Under the pieces are notes generated by a model. It was given only the letters and a program-made list of their open reading frames with translations. It searched no databases and was not told the origin of the DNA. From Vibrio halioticoli NBRC 102217 (lineage in GTDB: Bacteria; Pseudomonadota; Gammaproteobacteria; Enterobacterales; Vibrionaceae), in NCBI RefSeq assembly GCF_000496695.1, contig NZ_BAUJ01000028.1:1-64000 (forward strand): a stretch of DNA of 64,000 nt. Direction: 5' to 3'. This document shows, one piece after another, positions 8,928 to 18,581 of this stretch; the first letter of the stretch is position 1; every line of letters begins with the position of its first letter. Made by a program: the position numbers and the translations under genes.

Positions 8928-10343
8928 ATGCACACGGAGCAATCCACCTTTTTCTTTTTCGACTATGAGACTTGGGGCGTGAACCCAGCCAAAGACAGAC
9001 CATGTCAATTTGCAGGGGTGCGCACCGACGCGGATCTCAATGTAATTGGTGAGCCTTTAGTGATCTATTGCCGACCACCAGCGGATTATCTGCCCAACCC
9101 TGAAGCGGCGTTAGTGACCGGAATTACCCCGCAAAAGGCGATGCAAGAAGGCTTATCCGAACCTGAGTTTATCACCGCTATTCATAATGAAATGAGCCGT
9201 CCAAACACTTGCACCCTTGGCTACAATAGCGTTCGTTTTGATGATGAAGTGACTCGATATACCTGTTATCGCAACTTTATTGAACCTTATGAGTGGAGCT
9301 ACAAAAATGGCAACTCTCGTTGGGATTTATTAGATGTTATGCGCGCTTGTCATGCGCTGCGTCCTGAAGGTATCAATTGGCCAGAAAACGATGACGGCAA
9401 TACCAGTTTCCGCTTAGAGCACCTGTCGGTGGCAAATGGTATTGAACACAGCAATGCTCACGATGCGATGGCCGATGTGTATGCCACGATTGAGTTGGCC
9501 AAAAAAGTAAAACAGTTTCAACCTAAGCTGTTTGATTTCTTTTTTAAACACAGAGGCAAGCAAAAGCTCAATGCGTTGGTGGATATTGTCACCATGAACC
9601 CTTTGGTGCATGTCTCTGGCATGTTAAGCAATGAGCACTTAAAAGCAACCTTAATCGCTCCTATTGGTTGGACTCCAACTAAAGCCTTAATTGCCATTGA
9701 TCTTACCCAAGATATCTCGCCTTTGATTGAACTTTCCGCCGATCAAATCAAACAACGTTTGTACACCAGACGTAGCGAGTTAGCTGAAGGGGAATTGCCT
9801 ATTCCCGTCAAACTAGTACATCTTAATAAGTGCCCTATTTTGGCGCCGCTTGGAGTATTAACCGCCGAAGCAGAGCAGCGTACCCAACTCAATAGAGAAC
9901 AATGCATCCAAACCCAACATCGCTTGTTACAACATCCTGAAATACGCGAAAAGTTGGATGCCGTTTTCTCTCAAAACCGTGAGTATGCCGCAAATAACAA
10001 AGTGGATGAGCAGCTTTACGATGGCTTTTTCTCACCGGCAGATAAAGCGCAAATGCGAATTATCCGAGAAGCTGAGCCGGAAGTGTTAGGAGCATTAGAT
10101 ATTCAAGTTTCTGATCCGCGGATCATGCCCTTGCTGTTTAATTATCGTGCGCGTAATTTCTTTCATACCTTAACCGATCAAGAACAAAAACAATGGCTTC
10201 GCCAATGTCGTGATATGTTTGAAAACGAATTACCTAATTACATGTTAAACTTAGAAAACCTAGGTTCTCAATACCAAGACGACGAACAAAAAATGAAAAT
10301 TTTAAAAGCCGTCTATCACTATGTTCAAAAGTTGGTTTCCTGA
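8928..10343 (+). CDS. sbcB: Exodeoxyribonuclease I
   Basis: A 471-residue 3'-5' single-strand DNA exonuclease acting in recombination and mismatch repair. The DEDD exonuclease acidic motif FFFDYETWG opens the protein, a second acidic site is TLGYNSVRFDDEV, and HDAMADVYATIELAK carries the last motif. The C-terminal domain is the ExoI extension. I start at ATG 8928 rather than an in-frame TTG 12 nt upstream. The stop is three bases before the next start, so sbcB, lrgA and lrgB form one transcription unit. Confidence 0.93.
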   Translation: MHTEQSTFFFFDYETWGVNPAKDRPCQFAGVRTDADLNVIGEPLVIYCRPPADYLPNPEAALVTGITPQKAMQEGLSEPEFITAIHNEMSRPNTCTLGYNSVRFDDEVTRYTCYRNFIEPYEWSYKNGNSRWDLLDVMRACHALRPEGINWPENDDGNTSFRLEHLSVANGIEHSNAHDAMADVYATIELAKKVKQFQPKLFDFFFKHRGKQKLNALVDIVTMNPLVHVSGMLSNEHLKATLIAPIGWTPTKALIAIDLTQDISPLIELSADQIKQRLYTRRSELAEGELPIPVKLVHLNKCPILAPLGVLTAEAEQRTQLNREQCIQTQHRLLQHPEIREKLDAVFSQNREYAANNKVDEQLYDGFFSPADKAQMRIIREAEPEVLGALDIQVSDPRIMPLLFNYRARNFFHTLTDQEQKQWLRQCRDMFENELPNYMLNLENLGSQYQDDEQKMKILKAVYHYVQKLVS

Positions 10344-10346
10344 TTT

Positions 10347-10709
10347 ATGATAAACAAAGCTTTTTTCTATTTTCTTAGTGCAGCATTAATTGCTGCCTCT
10401 CTTGCGTTAGGTAATTGGTTACAAGAGTTTTTTGCTCTTTCAGTTCCGGGAAGCGTCATTGGCTTATTGATTCTGTTTATTGGCTTGGTCAGTGGCATTG
10501 TCAAGCCTCACTGGGTTCAACCTAGCGCCTCATTACTGATTAAATACATGATTCTATTGTTTATTCCAATCAGTACCGGCTTAATGATTCATTATCAGAT
10601 CCTTATCGACAATGCGTTAGCTATCGTAGTTAGTACAGTATTAGGTACTCTTTTTGTTCTGTGCATTTTGTCGTTAACACTCGATAAACTGCTAAATGAG
10701 GACCGATAA
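10347..10709 (+). CDS. lrgA: CidA/LrgA family holin-like membrane protein
   Basis: A 120-residue protein with four predicted membrane segments and the family block LSVPGSVIGLLILFIGL near residue 30. LrgA/CidA proteins are holin-like inner-membrane proteins linked to murein hydrolase control and to metabolite export in some bacteria. It begins three bases after the sbcB stop and is followed one base later by its partner lrgB. The physiological role in vibrios is not shown by the sequence. Confidence 0.85.
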   Translation: MINKAFFYFLSAALIAASLALGNWLQEFFALSVPGSVIGLLILFIGLVSGIVKPHWVQPSASLLIKYMILLFIPISTGLMIHYQILIDNALAIVVSTVLGTLFVLCILSLTLDKLLNEDR

Positions 10710-10710
10710 T

Positions 10711-11388
10711 ATGTGGTTACTACTGAGCATTATCGTTTACTTCATTGCAAAATTTATTGCCAAAAAAGCCAATAACCCTTTGGCAAATCCTCTATTGATC
10801 AGTATGGCGATTCTTATCCCATTTTTACTTATCTTTAAAGTACCTTACCAACAGTACTATGAAGGCAACCAAATCATCCAACACCTGCTACAACCTGCCG
10901 TTGTTGCACTGGCCTATCCACTTTACGAACAGCTCAATGAAATTCGTGCCAAATGGAAGTTAATTCTAACCACTTGTGTCATTGGCAGTTTAGGCTCGAT
11001 GCTAACCGCAGGTACACTAGCAGCCATGCTAGGTGCAGACTCGCAACTGTTGGCTAGCATGATGGGTAAATCAGTCACCACCGCTATCGCAATGCAGGTG
11101 TCAACTGAGCTTGGCGGCGAACCCGCTGTAGCCGCAATTTTGGTACTGTTAGCAGGACTTACCGGGTCATTATTTGGCTATCCAATTTTTAAAATGCTAA
11201 GCATTAAACACCCTATCGCAAAAGGGTTGAGCATGGGCACTTGTAGCCACGCGTTAGGCACAGCGACTGCGTTTGATAATAATCAAAAAGATGCAGCGTT
11301 TAGCTCATTGGCCTTGGTGCTTTGTGGCGTTATCACCTCTTTGCTAGCCCCCTTTGTCATGGCGTTAATGTTGCATCTTATTTCCTGA
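10711..11388 (+). CDS. lrgB: LrgB/CidB family membrane protein
   Basis: A 225-residue inner-membrane protein of the LrgB family, partner of the LrgA protein just upstream. Recognisable blocks are KSVTTAIAMQVSTELGG near residue 125 and the C-terminal GTCSHALGTATAF. I place the start at ATG 10711, one base after the lrgA stop, because GAGG lies at proper distance within the end of lrgA; an in-frame ATG at 10696 would put the ribosome site inside the reading frame. A stem-loop terminator follows. Confidence 0.87.
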   Translation: MWLLLSIIVYFIAKFIAKKANNPLANPLLISMAILIPFLLIFKVPYQQYYEGNQIIQHLLQPAVVALAYPLYEQLNEIRAKWKLILTTCVIGSLGSMLTAGTLAAMLGADSQLLASMMGKSVTTAIAMQVSTELGGEPAVAAILVLLAGLTGSLFGYPIFKMLSIKHPIAKGLSMGTCSHALGTATAFDNNQKDAAFSSLALVLCGVITSLLAPFVMALMLHLIS

Positions 11389-11457
11389 TTAGGTTGAAAC
11401 GCAGCCTATTACAACGGGCAAGATCAAATCGCTTTTAAAAACACAATCTATGTGAAC

Positions 11458-11494
11458 GAAACCGTTTACCTTGGTAACGGTTTCACTTTTATTT
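11458..11494 (+). terminator. Terminator of the sbcB-lrgA-lrgB unit
   Basis: Stem GAAACCGTTTACC / GGTAACGGTTTC (one bulged T) with a two-base loop, then ACTTTTATTT. It lies 70 nt after the lrgB stop. Confidence 0.75.
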
Positions 11495-11615
11495 AGCCAA
11501 ATCCATTATCCTTACAAAACAAAGCAAGCATTCATACACTCGCAATATAGATTACTGAATGCTGTCATCTACACTCGATACACTATATTCGCCCTATCAC
11601 TATTAGGAACGAGCA

Positions 11616-12509
11616 ATGAATCCACGTTTTAACCAACTCTATGATAACCTTCCTTCTGCGCATGTTGACACGTTCAAAGGCATTTTTGATTCAGCTTCTT
11701 TCGATGGTGTACTCAGTCCGCAACAAGTCCAGCAATTGCAACAGTGCACCTCTTTAGACGAACAAGCATTAAAAGTGACACTGTTACCTTTTGCTGCCGC
11801 CTTTTCGATTGCGCCTATATCAAAATTCAACGTCGGCGCGATTGTGAAAGGATCCTCTAACAGCTTGTATTTTGGCGCTAATCTTGAGTTTAGTAATGTA
11901 CAGCTAGGGCAAACAGTGCATGCTGAACAATCAGCCATTAGCCATGCATGGATGAAAGGTGAACAAGAAATTGTTGATATCACTATCAATTTTAGCCCTT
12001 GTGGACACTGTAGACAGTTTATGAACGAGCTAACAAGCGCTCAGCACCTTACAGTGCAACTGCCTGCCGCCGATGCTAAGAGCTTGCAAGAATATTTGCC
12101 AGAATCGTTTGGGCCTAAAGATTTGGGGGTTGAGTCTGGACTCATGTCGCCAATTAATCATGGCTTTTCAAGCGCGAACGACGACCCACTTCTTGTTGAA
12201 GCAATTAGCGCACTGAACAAAAGTCATGCGCCTTATACTAAAAACTACAGCGGTGTGGCTATTGAGACGCTTGATGGCACGACCATGCACGGCAGTTACG
12301 CGGAAAACGCAGCATTTAATCCAAGCCTCCCACCACTGCAGGTGGCATTAGTACAACTGCAAATGCGAGGTATCGATTTTTCGCACATTAAACAGGTTGC
12401 GCTTGCTGAAATTAATGATGCAGCTATGTCGCACCTTGCCGATACGCAAAATACCTTGGAAGCGATCAATCCCGATATTGCGCTTACTTACATTGCGTTA
12501 GACGTATAA
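11616..12509 (+). CDS. cdd: Cytidine deaminase
   Basis: A 297-residue enzyme of the long, two-domain homodimeric type (E. coli Cdd is 294), deaminating cytidine and deoxycytidine for salvage. The catalytic HAE is in LGQTVHAEQSAIS near residue 105 and the zinc cysteines in SPCGHCRQFMNE near 130. The second, non-catalytic deaminase-like domain fills the C-terminal half. It stands as a single gene between lrgB and purT. Confidence 0.95.
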   Translation: MNPRFNQLYDNLPSAHVDTFKGIFDSASFDGVLSPQQVQQLQQCTSLDEQALKVTLLPFAAAFSIAPISKFNVGAIVKGSSNSLYFGANLEFSNVQLGQTVHAEQSAISHAWMKGEQEIVDITINFSPCGHCRQFMNELTSAQHLTVQLPAADAKSLQEYLPESFGPKDLGVESGLMSPINHGFSSANDDPLLVEAISALNKSHAPYTKNYSGVAIETLDGTTMHGSYAENAAFNPSLPPLQVALVQLQMRGIDFSHIKQVALAEINDAAMSHLADTQNTLEAINPDIALTYIALDV

Positions 12510-12534
12510 TTTGCACAAAATTTCTTCGCATAAA

Positions 12535-12560
12535 AACACCATAGCGTCAGTTATGGTGTT
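12535..12560 (+). terminator. Stem-loop after cdd
   Basis: Stem AACACCATA / TATGGTGTT with an 8-nt loop, 25 nt after the cdd stop. The T tract after it is poor (CTCATC), so termination is likely but not certain. Confidence 0.5.
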
Positions 12561-12586
12561 CTCATCAAAATTTACCAAATATCGAC

Positions 12587-12602
12587 AGGCAAACGATTGC
12601 GC
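12587..12602 (+). promoter_or_regulatory. PurR box upstream of purT
   Basis: AGGCAAACGATTGCGC matches 13 of 16 bases of the PurR operator ACGCAAACGTTTGCGT. It lies about 57 nt before the purT start, where a repressor site is expected. purT belongs to the PurR regulon in E. coli. Confidence 0.75.
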
Positions 12603-12658
12603 TCAATAAAAAAATGAGTATTATCAGCTAAAAAAATCATAATCTTAAAGGAACGACT

Positions 12659-13834
12659 ATGTTGGGTACGGCAACAGCACCAAGTGCAACTAAAGTTTTA
12701 TTGCTCGGCTCTGGTGAGCTAGGTAAAGAAGTGGCCATTGAATGCCAACGTTTAGGTATTGAAGTTATCGCTTGTGATAAATACGACAATGCCCCAGCCA
12801 TGCAAGTTGCTCACCGCAGCTACGTACTTGATATGCTAGATGGCGATGCTCTGGCTAAGATAGTCGAGCAAGAGCAGCCGACTTATATTGTTCCTGAAAT
12901 CGAAGCGATTGCGACTGATACTCTAGTTGAGCTTGAAAAGAAAGGCACCACCGTCGTACCTAACGCTCGCGCGACCCAACTGACAATGAACCGTGAAGGC
13001 ATCCGTCGCCTTGCGGGTGAAGAATTGCACCTAACCACCTCTGAGTATCGTTTTGCTGATACCTTTGAGGAGTTCTCGCAAGCTGTAGAAGAAGTTGGCC
13101 TACCGTGCGTGGTAAAGCCTGTAATGAGCTCATCAGGCAAAGGACAGAGCGTTATGCGCACTGCTGACGATGTACAGACAGCATGGGACTACTCTCAAGC
13201 CGGCGGTCGCAGTGGTGAAGGCCGTGTGATTGTTGAAGGCTTCATTGATTTTGATTATGAGATCACCCTACTGACAGTACGTGCTGTCGATGGTGTTCAC
13301 TTCTGTGCGCCAATTGGCCACCGTCAAGAAGATGGCGATTACCGTGAGTCTTGGCAGCCACAACAGATGTCAGAAGTGGCTATCAAAGCCGCTGAATACG
13401 TTGCAGAGCAAATCGTCAATGCACTAGGTGGCTACGGCATCTTCGGCGTAGAGCTGTTTATTAAAGGCGATAAAGTGATCTTTAATGAAGTCTCACCTCG
13501 CCCGCATGATACCGGCATGGTGACTATGATCTCTCAAGATATGTCTGAGTTTGCCCTGCACGTGCGCGCATTTACCGGCAGCCCAATCAATAAGATCAGA
13601 CAAACCGGATCGGCAGCTTCCGCTGTTATTCTTGGTCAAGGCACTTCAACTAATCTTTCTTACACTGGCATCGACGAAGCCGTTGCTAATCCTGATACGC
13701 AAATTCGCCTATTTGGTAAGCCTGATATCGATGGTCGCCGCCGCTTAGGAGTGATTTTAACTCGCGCCAAAGACACTACGTTAGCCGTCCACTCGGCAAC
13801 GAGCGCCGCTAAGAAAATCAAAATTAACTACTAA
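12659..13834 (+). CDS. purT: Formate-dependent phosphoribosylglycinamide formyltransferase
   Basis: A 391-residue ATP-grasp enzyme that formylates GAR using formate and ATP in purine synthesis, the folate-independent alternative to PurN. The N-terminal nucleotide loop is [14 protein letters not shown] near residue 17. ATP-grasp blocks are [17 protein letters not shown] near 150 and [15 protein letters not shown] near 275. Length matches E. coli PurT (392). Preceded by a PurR box and followed by a strong bidirectional terminator shared with ihfA. Confidence 0.96.
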   Translation: MLGTATAPSATKVLLLGSGELGKEVAIECQRLGIEVIACDKYDNAPAMQVAHRSYVLDMLDGDALAKIVEQEQPTYIVPEIEAIATDTLVELEKKGTTVVPNARATQLTMNREGIRRLAGEELHLTTSEYRFADTFEEFSQAVEEVGLPCVVKPVMSSSGKGQSVMRTADDVQTAWDYSQAGGRSGEGRVIVEGFIDFDYEITLLTVRAVDGVHFCAPIGHRQEDGDYRESWQPQQMSEVAIKAAEYVAEQIVNALGGYGIFGVELFIKGDKVIFNEVSPRPHDTGMVTMISQDMSEFALHVRAFTGSPINKIRQTGSAASAVILGQGTSTNLSYTGIDEAVANPDTQIRLFGKPDIDGRRRLGVILTRAKDTTLAVHSATSAAKKIKINY

Positions 13835-13865
13835 CGCTTAGTAGTTTTAGCTGACGCTAGATACT

Positions 13866-13893
13866 AAAAAAGAGGTCTTAAGACCTCTTTTTT
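13866..13893. terminator. Bidirectional terminator between purT and ihfA
   Basis: Perfect palindrome: A6 plus GAGGTC, then TTAA, then GACCTC plus T6. It serves both converging genes. Confidence 0.9.
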
Positions 13894-13933
13894 GTTAAAC
13901 CGCTAAATATTTAAACTGTTAATGAGCAACGTA

Positions 13934-14236
13934 TTATTTTACGTCGTCTTTTTTCAGCTCTTCAACGCGAGCTTTCAGCTTCTGACCGGGTCTAAATGTG
14001 ACCACGCGACGTGCGGAAATAGGTATATCTTCCCCTGTTTTTGGGTTTCGTCCAGGACGTTCTTTCTTTTCCCGTAGATCAAAGTTACCGAATCCAGATA
14101 GTTTTACCTGTTCGCCACTTTCGAGTGATTTCCGAATTTCTTCAAAAAACACTTCCACGGTTTCCTTGGCATCCCGTTTACTATACCCAAGATTTTCAAA
14201 CAGGTTTTCAGCCAAATCGGCCTTGGTAAGCGCCAT
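13934..14236 (-). CDS. ihfA: Integration host factor alpha subunit
   Basis: A 100-residue HU/IHF-family DNA-bending protein. [13 protein letters not shown] at the start, [31 protein letters not shown] and the beta-arm signature [20 protein letters not shown] identify the alpha subunit (the Pro in RNPKTG intercalates DNA). IHF acts in recombination, replication and transcription. In many gamma-proteobacteria ihfA directly follows pheT; here it is on the same strand as pheT but about 16.4 kb downstream, with pulA and the accessory stretch between them. Confidence 0.96.
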   Translation of the reverse strand: MALTKADLAENLFENLGYSKRDAKETVEVFFEEIRKSLESGEQVKLSGFGNFDLREKKERPGRNPKTGEDIPISARRVVTFRPGQKLKARVEELKKDDVK

Positions 14237-14651
14237 AAAACTTCCCTCAAAGCTAGATGAATCAATAGCTACGCAGGAGTTAATCCCTCCACGATTTCAA
14301 ACTCAATGAAACCTTACGTTAGCTCCTAAAATTTGTCTCTACAATCAACTACATATTGATGACTCGTTCGAAAGTGTATGACAAGGTTTTCACTTTCGCC
14401 AACTTTTTTCTAAATAAAATTTATAAGAATTAGACACTTAGAAAATTCAACTACATTTACGTTAAATTTTATAATTAAAGGCTACTTAATTACAAGTAAA
14501 GATTACAAAAAAGTGTCATATTTTCAGTAATTTCAGTCGGTTGTTCTACTATGTTAATAAGGAATATTGGTAAAGACAGATAAGCTGAGGTAATGATTTT
14601 AATGGTTTCATTACACAAATCGGCGATAAAAGTTGTTGGAAAAGGAATTTC
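14237..14651. other. Divergent intergenic region ihfA / pulA
   Basis: About 415 nt, AT-rich, without a convincing ORF or RNA gene. It must contain the stand-alone ihfA promoter and the pulA promoter. I found no confident MalT box. Confidence 0.5.
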
Positions 14652-17600
14652 ATGACCGCATTATTTTCACCTTTTAAAGGTTATTTTAAGCTCTGTTTTA
14701 GTAGCATAATTGCACTCTCTACCCTCGCCTGCTCCAGTGGTTCTAGTGAACAAAATACACTGACTAGCGCGACATTAAGTAACCCCAATATTGCACGAAT
14801 ATATTTCAATGAAGGTCAAACGAGCACCGAATACACATTACATGTTTGGAACACCGAAGCATGTTCTGGCTATCAAAGTGACGACACAGAATGGAATTAT
14901 GGGCTAGAACCTGCCGGCCGTGATCCTGATTATGGGCTGTATTGGGATATCCCTATCGAAGCCGACGCAAGTTGCGTTAATTTTACGCCGCACAGTTTTG
15001 ATCCTACTTATCAAACATCCCACTTAAAGCTGATATTCGCAAAATCGCCTTCAGCAGGCGCTAAGGTAGGCTACGTGTTCAAAGATACTAATCGTGTTTT
15101 TTATACTCCGTCAAAAACTCTGCCTAAATCCTCTATTGCTCTACAAGGTGCCAAAGCACATTGGATTACACCTTCGTTGATATTGCTTCCTATTGAAACT
15201 GACCAAGCTCAACTGGTCATTGCGCCAAAAGGAGGAATGAGTGTTAACGAACAAGAGGATCTAATTGAGGGAGCTTCTATCACTCTCGCGCTTGTTGAAA
15301 CTAACGAGGATTCATGGAAACAGCAATATCCTCACCTTGCAACGCAGTTTAAAGCTTACCAGATACAACATAAGGAGTCTGAACACTCAATTGATCATTT
15401 GATTCGTGGTCAGATCTGGGTAGCCAGTTATAATCAGGGGGATAAAGACGCGAGTAACTTATCTAAATTACAATCCGTAACCAGAGTGCAAACTGCATCA
15501 TTATTAGATGCCTTGTATGCTGAACAAACAAAAGATCTTCAATTTGGCGCCGTATTTAATAGTGAGACAAACACCACTACATTTCGTGTTTGGGCGCCTA
15601 CTGCACAACAAGTTAAACTCATCCCGTTTAACCAACAGATGCAGGCTGATACACCGATTCTCATGCGTCGTGATTATGCATCAGGTAGTTGGTTTGTTGA
15701 ATACGCCAACCTTGGGCACGGAGATTTTTATCGTTATCAAGTGACTCTGTTTCATCCTAGTTCAGCAAAAATAGAAACCGTGTCAGTTACTGACCCTTAT
15801 TCGTTAAGTCTTTCTACCAATTCTCAGCATAGCCAAGTGGTCGATGTTAATCACCCCAGGTTAAAGCCTGCTGGTTGGGATGAATTGCGCGCGCCTATAG
15901 CGCAGAAAAATCCCGTATCTTTTATGATTTATGAAACTCATATACGAGACTTCTCTGCCCTTGATCTCTCCACAATCGAAGCACATAGAGGCAAATACCT
16001 TGCTTTTACTGACAATAATTCATTACCTGTAAAACATTTAAAGTCACTGTCACGGCGTGGAGCGAGTCACTTACATTTATTACCCGTGTTTGATATTGCC
16101 ACTATCAATGAAGAAATCACTGAAATTGCCGATATCAATCAGCCGTTTAAAACCCTTTGTCAGACCAATCCACAGCTGCTGCGTCATGCCGATTTTTCTT
16201 TATACTGCGAAAGCTCCCTAACAGGAATACAAGTACTGCAACAGCTCAAAAACAAAGACAGTTCAACAACGCCACTAGTACAAGACTTAACCGGTATCAT
16301 CGCTAACAACGACAGCTACAATTGGGGCTATGATCCCTTTCATTATTCAACACCTGAAGGATCGTATGCCACCAGTGCCAATGGCATGCAACGTATTTTA
16401 GAGTTTCGCACTATGGTTGCGGCAATTAAGTCTGATATAAAAATGAACGTCGTAATGGACGTGGTGTATAACCATACTCACGCCGCAGGCCTTGCTGACA
16501 AATCAGTGTTGGATAAAATTGTCCCTAACTACTATCACAGACTGCACCCTACCACTGGAGAAGTTGAACAGAGCACCTGCTGCGCCAACACCGCTCCAGA
16601 GCGAGCCATGATGGAAAAGCTGATCACAGATTCCATCTTGGTTTGGACAAAAGATTATAAAATCGACGCATTTCGCTGGGATCTTATGGGACATCATCCA
16701 AGATCGCAGATATTAGCCTCATTAGATGCTGCCAAAGCTATCAATCCAGATGTCTATTTTTATGGTGAGGGCTGGGATTTTGGCGAAGTTGCTAACGATA
16801 AAATGTTCAAGCAAGCGTCACAGCTCAATTTATACGGCACAGGTATAGGATCATTTTCCGATCGCATGCGTGATGCGGTGCGTGGCGGTTCACCCTTTGA
16901 TCAATCAACGCAGTTAAGAGCATCGCAAGGGTTTGGTAATGGCGCTTTTGTCTATCCTAATGAGCAAAATGCGTTAAGTGAAACCCAAGCTAAGCATCTT
17001 GCCGATCTCGTGCGCCTTGGTATGGCAGGTAATTTACGTGATTATCCGATGCAAGATAGTAAAAATCGTTCAATTACCGGCGCTGGGTTAGATTACAACA
17101 ACCAACCTGCCGGTTATGCCAAAGATGCGTGGGAAACCATCAATTACGTCGAGAAACACGACAATCAAACTCTATGGGATAACCTGCAATATAAAGCGCC
17201 TTTTGATGCAGACCTTAACACTCGCATTCGCATGCACGCGGTGAGTCTAGCTACAGTCATGTACGGGCAAAATGTGGTATTTCATCATATGGGCAGTGAA
17301 TTACTGCGCTCAAAATCAATGCAAAGAGATTCGTACAATTCAGGGGATTGGTATAACAAAGTCGATTTTACAAAGCAGTCTAACAACTGGAATATTGGAT
17401 TACCGAGCGCCGACAAAGATAAAAGTAATTGGCAAACGATTGAAAGCATCTACGAAAACACCCAAGGCAAAGTGGAACTTTCGACTCGTGATATGATTAA
17501 AACGGAACGCTACTTCAAAGAAATGATGGAAATTCGAGCCAGTAGCCCACTCTTTACCTTAGGTGACGGCAGAGAAATCATTCAACGAGTTAAATTCCAC

Positions 17601-17873
17601 AATACCGGTTCAAAGCAGATCCCTGGACTTATCATAATGAGCATCGATAACCGAGCCCCATTTGAAAATATCGACTCTGAGCGTCAAAGACTGCTTATCG
17701 TAATCAACGCCCGCAACGATCTACAAACCATAAACCAACTGGACATGAGTCAATTCAAATTACACCGCTACCACCAGCAACTAGGCCCCTTCTCACTATC
17801 CCAAGGCACCGAACTCACCGACAACATCGCCATAATCCCAGCCTGGACAGCTGCGATATTCGAACAACGTTAA
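14652..17873 (+). CDS. pulA: Lipoprotein pullulanase-type alpha-1,6-glucosidase (GH13)
   Basis: A 1073-residue secreted debranching enzyme for pullulan and branched glucans. The signal peptide ends ALSTLAC (Cys27 lipobox). Then comes a pullulanase-associated domain (RIYFNEG...LHVWNTEACSG), a second beta region, and a CBM48-type module (FRVWAPTAQQVKL near residue 310). The GH13 barrel has MDVVYNHTH near 606, the nucleophile block DAFRWDLMGHH near 675, the acid block YFYGEGWDFGE near 703 and VEKHDNQTLWDN near 835. The length fits Klebsiella-type PulA. The stop is two bases from a perfect 50-nt inverted repeat. No type II secretion genes are nearby. Confidence 0.92.
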   Translation: MTALFSPFKGYFKLCFSSIIALSTLACSSGSSEQNTLTSATLSNPNIARIYFNEGQTSTEYTLHVWNTEACSGYQSDDTEWNYGLEPAGRDPDYGLYWDIPIEADASCVNFTPHSFDPTYQTSHLKLIFAKSPSAGAKVGYVFKDTNRVFYTPSKTLPKSSIALQGAKAHWITPSLILLPIETDQAQLVIAPKGGMSVNEQEDLIEGASITLALVETNEDSWKQQYPHLATQFKAYQIQHKESEHSIDHLIRGQIWVASYNQGDKDASNLSKLQSVTRVQTASLLDALYAEQTKDLQFGAVFNSETNTTTFRVWAPTAQQVKLIPFNQQMQADTPILMRRDYASGSWFVEYANLGHGDFYRYQVTLFHPSSAKIETVSVTDPYSLSLSTNSQHSQVVDVNHPRLKPAGWDELRAPIAQKNPVSFMIYETHIRDFSALDLSTIEAHRGKYLAFTDNNSLPVKHLKSLSRRGASHLHLLPVFDIATINEEITEIADINQPFKTLCQTNPQLLRHADFSLYCESSLTGIQVLQQLKNKDSSTTPLVQDLTGIIANNDSYNWGYDPFHYSTPEGSYATSANGMQRILEFRTMVAAIKSDIKMNVVMDVVYNHTHAAGLADKSVLDKIVPNYYHRLHPTTGEVEQSTCCANTAPERAMMEKLITDSILVWTKDYKIDAFRWDLMGHHPRSQILASLDAAKAINPDVYFYGEGWDFGEVANDKMFKQASQLNLYGTGIGSFSDRMRDAVRGGSPFDQSTQLRASQGFGNGAFVYPNEQNALSETQAKHLADLVRLGMAGNLRDYPMQDSKNRSITGAGLDYNNQPAGYAKDAWETINYVEKHDNQTLWDNLQYKAPFDADLNTRIRMHAVSLATVMYGQNVVFHHMGSELLRSKSMQRDSYNSGDWYNKVDFTKQSNNWNIGLPSADKDKSNWQTIESIYENTQGKVELSTRDMIKTERYFKEMMEIRASSPLFTLGDGREIIQRVKFHNTGSKQIPGLIIMSIDNRAPFENIDSERQRLLIVINARNDLQTINQLDMSQFKLHRYHQQLGPFSLSQGTELTDNIAIIPAWTAAIFEQR

Positions 17874-17875
17874 TT

Positions 17876-17925
17876 GCGGGGTCAGGTCTTGAAATTTGCA
17901 TGCAAATTTCAAGACCTGACCCCGC
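17876..17925. repeat. REP-like palindrome, two arms head to head
   Basis: Perfect 25+25 nt inverted repeat. Each arm is GC plus the 23-nt unit that starts GGGGTCAGGTCTT and ends TTGCA. It begins two bases after the pulA stop and contains the end of the converging methyltransferase gene. The hairpin could terminate transcription from both sides, although a T tract is missing. Likely a collapsed REPIN, that is two inverted REP units. Confidence 0.85.
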
Positions 17926-18520
17926 ACTTTTCTACGATAAGGTAGGTGTGAAGTTCGGGATATTGGTCAAATTCGAGGTGGCGAATAACGCATCCTAATT
18001 CTAGGAATAAGTTCAAAAAACCGTTAGTACCAAGGGATGAATAATAGACTTCAGGTCCCATTACACTATTTGTATGGTGGCCTTCTTCGGTTAAACCGCC
18101 AAAGGAAAAGATGAACACACCACCTTCATTTAAACTTGCCACGATCTTGCTTATGACATTGCGTTGCTCGGCAAGAGGTATGTGCCAAATGCTGTCCCAT
18201 GCAGTGATGAAATCGTACTTGTCTTTTAATTCAATCTCACAGATATCAGCATGCGTAAACTCAACGTTTGGATGTCTTTTCCCAGCAACTTTTAGCATTT
18301 TAGACGATATATCGATACCCGAAGGCGTAAAGCCTTCCTCTAAAAGCAACTCTATAAAACGTCCTGTACATCCACAGCCAATATCTAATGCTTTTCCTTT
18401 ATTGCGCGTAAATGAGATAGCTTTTTTATGCTGTTCGATGCCATTTGAGCGATCAAATGTCTCGCTTTCCCATAAGTGCGTAATTTGATCGTAAGCTTTT
18501 TCTATTTGGGAAGGTTTCAT
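17909..18520 (-). CDS. Class I SAM-dependent methyltransferase
   Basis: A 203-residue protein with SAM-binding motif I ALDIGCGCTGRFIELL near residue 44, an acidic end of strand 2 (PSGIDISSKML) and HADICEIE near 90. The later strands KYDFITAWDSIWHIP and EGGVFIFSFGG complete a Rossmann methyltransferase, probably acting on a small molecule. Substrate unknown. The last codons (Cys-Gly-Val-Arg-Ser and the stop) are encoded by the REP-like repeat, so the natural C-terminus was probably replaced when the repeat arrived. It is the first gene of the repeat-rich accessory stretch. Confidence 0.8.
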   Translation of the reverse strand: MKPSQIEKAYDQITHLWESETFDRSNGIEQHKKAISFTRNKGKALDIGCGCTGRFIELLLEEGFTPSGIDISSKMLKVAGKRHPNVEFTHADICEIELKDKYDFITAWDSIWHIPLAEQRNVISKIVASLNEGGVFIFSFGGLTEEGHHTNSVMGPEVYYSSLGTNGFLNLFLELGCVIRHLEFDQYPELHTYLIVEKCGVRS

Positions 18521-18581
18521 TAGCCGTATCCTTACTGGCGTAGATGTGGAAGTTGTTTATATGGGACTATTTGTGATGATG

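Noticed and set aside
11639..11989. 116-codon frame opposite cdd
   Set aside because: Antisense shadow of the conserved cytidine deaminase catalytic domain.
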